A stretch of DNA of 64,000 bases, taken from positions 21,648,187 to 21,712,186 of the forward strand of contig NC_049987.1 of assembly GCF_000003815.2 (NCBI RefSeq). The letters are read 5' to 3'. Shown piece by piece: positions 63,186 through 64,000 of this stretch. The number at the start of each line of letters is the position of its first letter. Position 1 is the stretch's first letter. Under the pieces are notes generated by a model. The model was not told the origin of the DNA. It was given only the letters and a program-made list of their open reading frames with translations, and ran no database searches. The DNA is from Branchiostoma floridae. Lineage: Eukaryota > Chordata > Leptocardii > Amphioxiformes > Branchiostomatidae. The translations under genes and the position numbers were made by a program.

Positions 63186-64000
63186 GAAAGTCTTACGCAG
63201 TCCTAGTGCTTCCGCCGTTTCGGCGACACAGATCTGAAAACAACAACAAGGACCATCAAGTTCTGTGTTCTCGAAGTTAACTACTGGATCAACGACAACA
63301 GAAAATGCAGAAAGACCGAGTTTAAAACATGCAAATGTGACACAAACTACATATACATGGACACGACGATTGCCACTCTGTAACTATGAAACAACATTGG
63401 CATGATATTAACGTTTCAGCTCTAGCGTATGCCCTTAGAAATCTTCAAAACTAGACAGAGTTCATCTTAGGCTGCAAGTTTGCGAGTGGTAAATATCCTA
63501 GGACACCACAAACTCTGCAGTCTGGCATATATAAACTCTGTCTACTGATGAGTTCTTCTGGTAGTAGCTTGGTCAAGCAGTAGCCTGCCTAGATCACATT
63601 ATAACAGAACAGTGATACGAGTGGGGAAAATGTTTAGCAAGTTTTTCTTGTCAGCGGTCAAAGATTTGTTTTTTTTTTTGCAAAAAGGTAACAAAATCTT
63701 GAAACTTCAGTCTAAAAATTCCTATCCTCGAGACCTTGTGAGATCTTTCTCTCCTTTCATCCTTTTTTGAAGAGGCCAACAAACAAAAAGGCTACACCAA
63801 GCTACTATCAGAGATATAACCAATAGGGTAGGGCACGTTTAAAAGCTGCTTTTCAAAAACGGTTGCAACCAAAGCTTGTCCCATTGTCACTTGGCTGACA
63901 GCACAGGTAGGAAGACAGGGCTGCCCCACTGGAAAATCAACTCACAGGACACATCGACAACAGGGCAAACCTGCCTGAGGTTTACACACCCTCTGCACAA
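63186..64000. other. Unannotated right edge
   Basis: AT-rich sequence with no recognised coding or repeat feature. Confidence 0.4.

Overview
The window looks like chromosomal DNA from an invertebrate deuterostome, most probably a lancelet (Branchiostoma-like cephalochordate). This is an inference. The support is intron-rich genes with vertebrate-type exon phases, one CEP85/CEP85L-type gene instead of the two vertebrate paralogues, a clan-2 cytochrome P450 with few introns, dense short hairpin transposons, a tRNA-derived SINE and long microsatellites. No bacterial operon, phage or CRISPR is present. Many open frames are chance readings of introns and repeats. Genes were rebuilt by joining exons on splice-site match, reading phase and protein family similarity recalled from knowledge; nothing was searched.

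Layout. (1) About 1-39,140, plus strand: a CEP85/CEP85L-type centrosomal coiled-coil gene. Distal coding exons lie at 3.1-4.8 kb, an alternative first exon at 10.7 kb, a possible internal start at 22.7 kb, the stop codon at 37,323 and the poly(A) signal at 39,114. All exon phases join without a break to give 824 aa (distal start) or 820 aa (proximal start). One intron has every hallmark of the minor-spliceosome AT-AC class. (2) 39.1-41.4 kb: spacer. (3) 41.4-50.8 kb, minus strand: a probable four-exon membrane or secreted C-type lectin gene whose last exon runs into a transposon end. Its long intron holds two assembly gaps and many repeats. (4) 52.76-54.98 kb, minus strand: a complete four-exon CYP2-like P450 of 510 aa, with a GAAT microsatellite in the intron that splits the haem-binding loop. 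(5) 55.2-55.9 kb, minus strand: a decayed non-LTR retrotransposon 3' end. (6) 56.19-60.06 kb, plus strand: NUS1 (Nogo-B receptor), complete in five exons, 251 aa. (7) 60.1-64 kb: spacer with repeats and an 862-base gap.

The genes belong to different processes: centriole and centrosome control, carbohydrate recognition, oxidative metabolism and dolichol synthesis. They do not form a pathway. What links them is position. CEP85L and NUS1 are also near neighbours on human 6q22, so this looks like ancient microsynteny into which the lectin and P450 genes have come.

The most unusual signal is structural. At least five exon edges, in both CEP85 and NUS1, have been copied in tandem into the adjoining intron together with their splice site, making arrays of decoy acceptors or donors. 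In addition, two unrelated minus-strand genes (lectin and P450) both take their last codons and stop codon from the end of the same transposon family.
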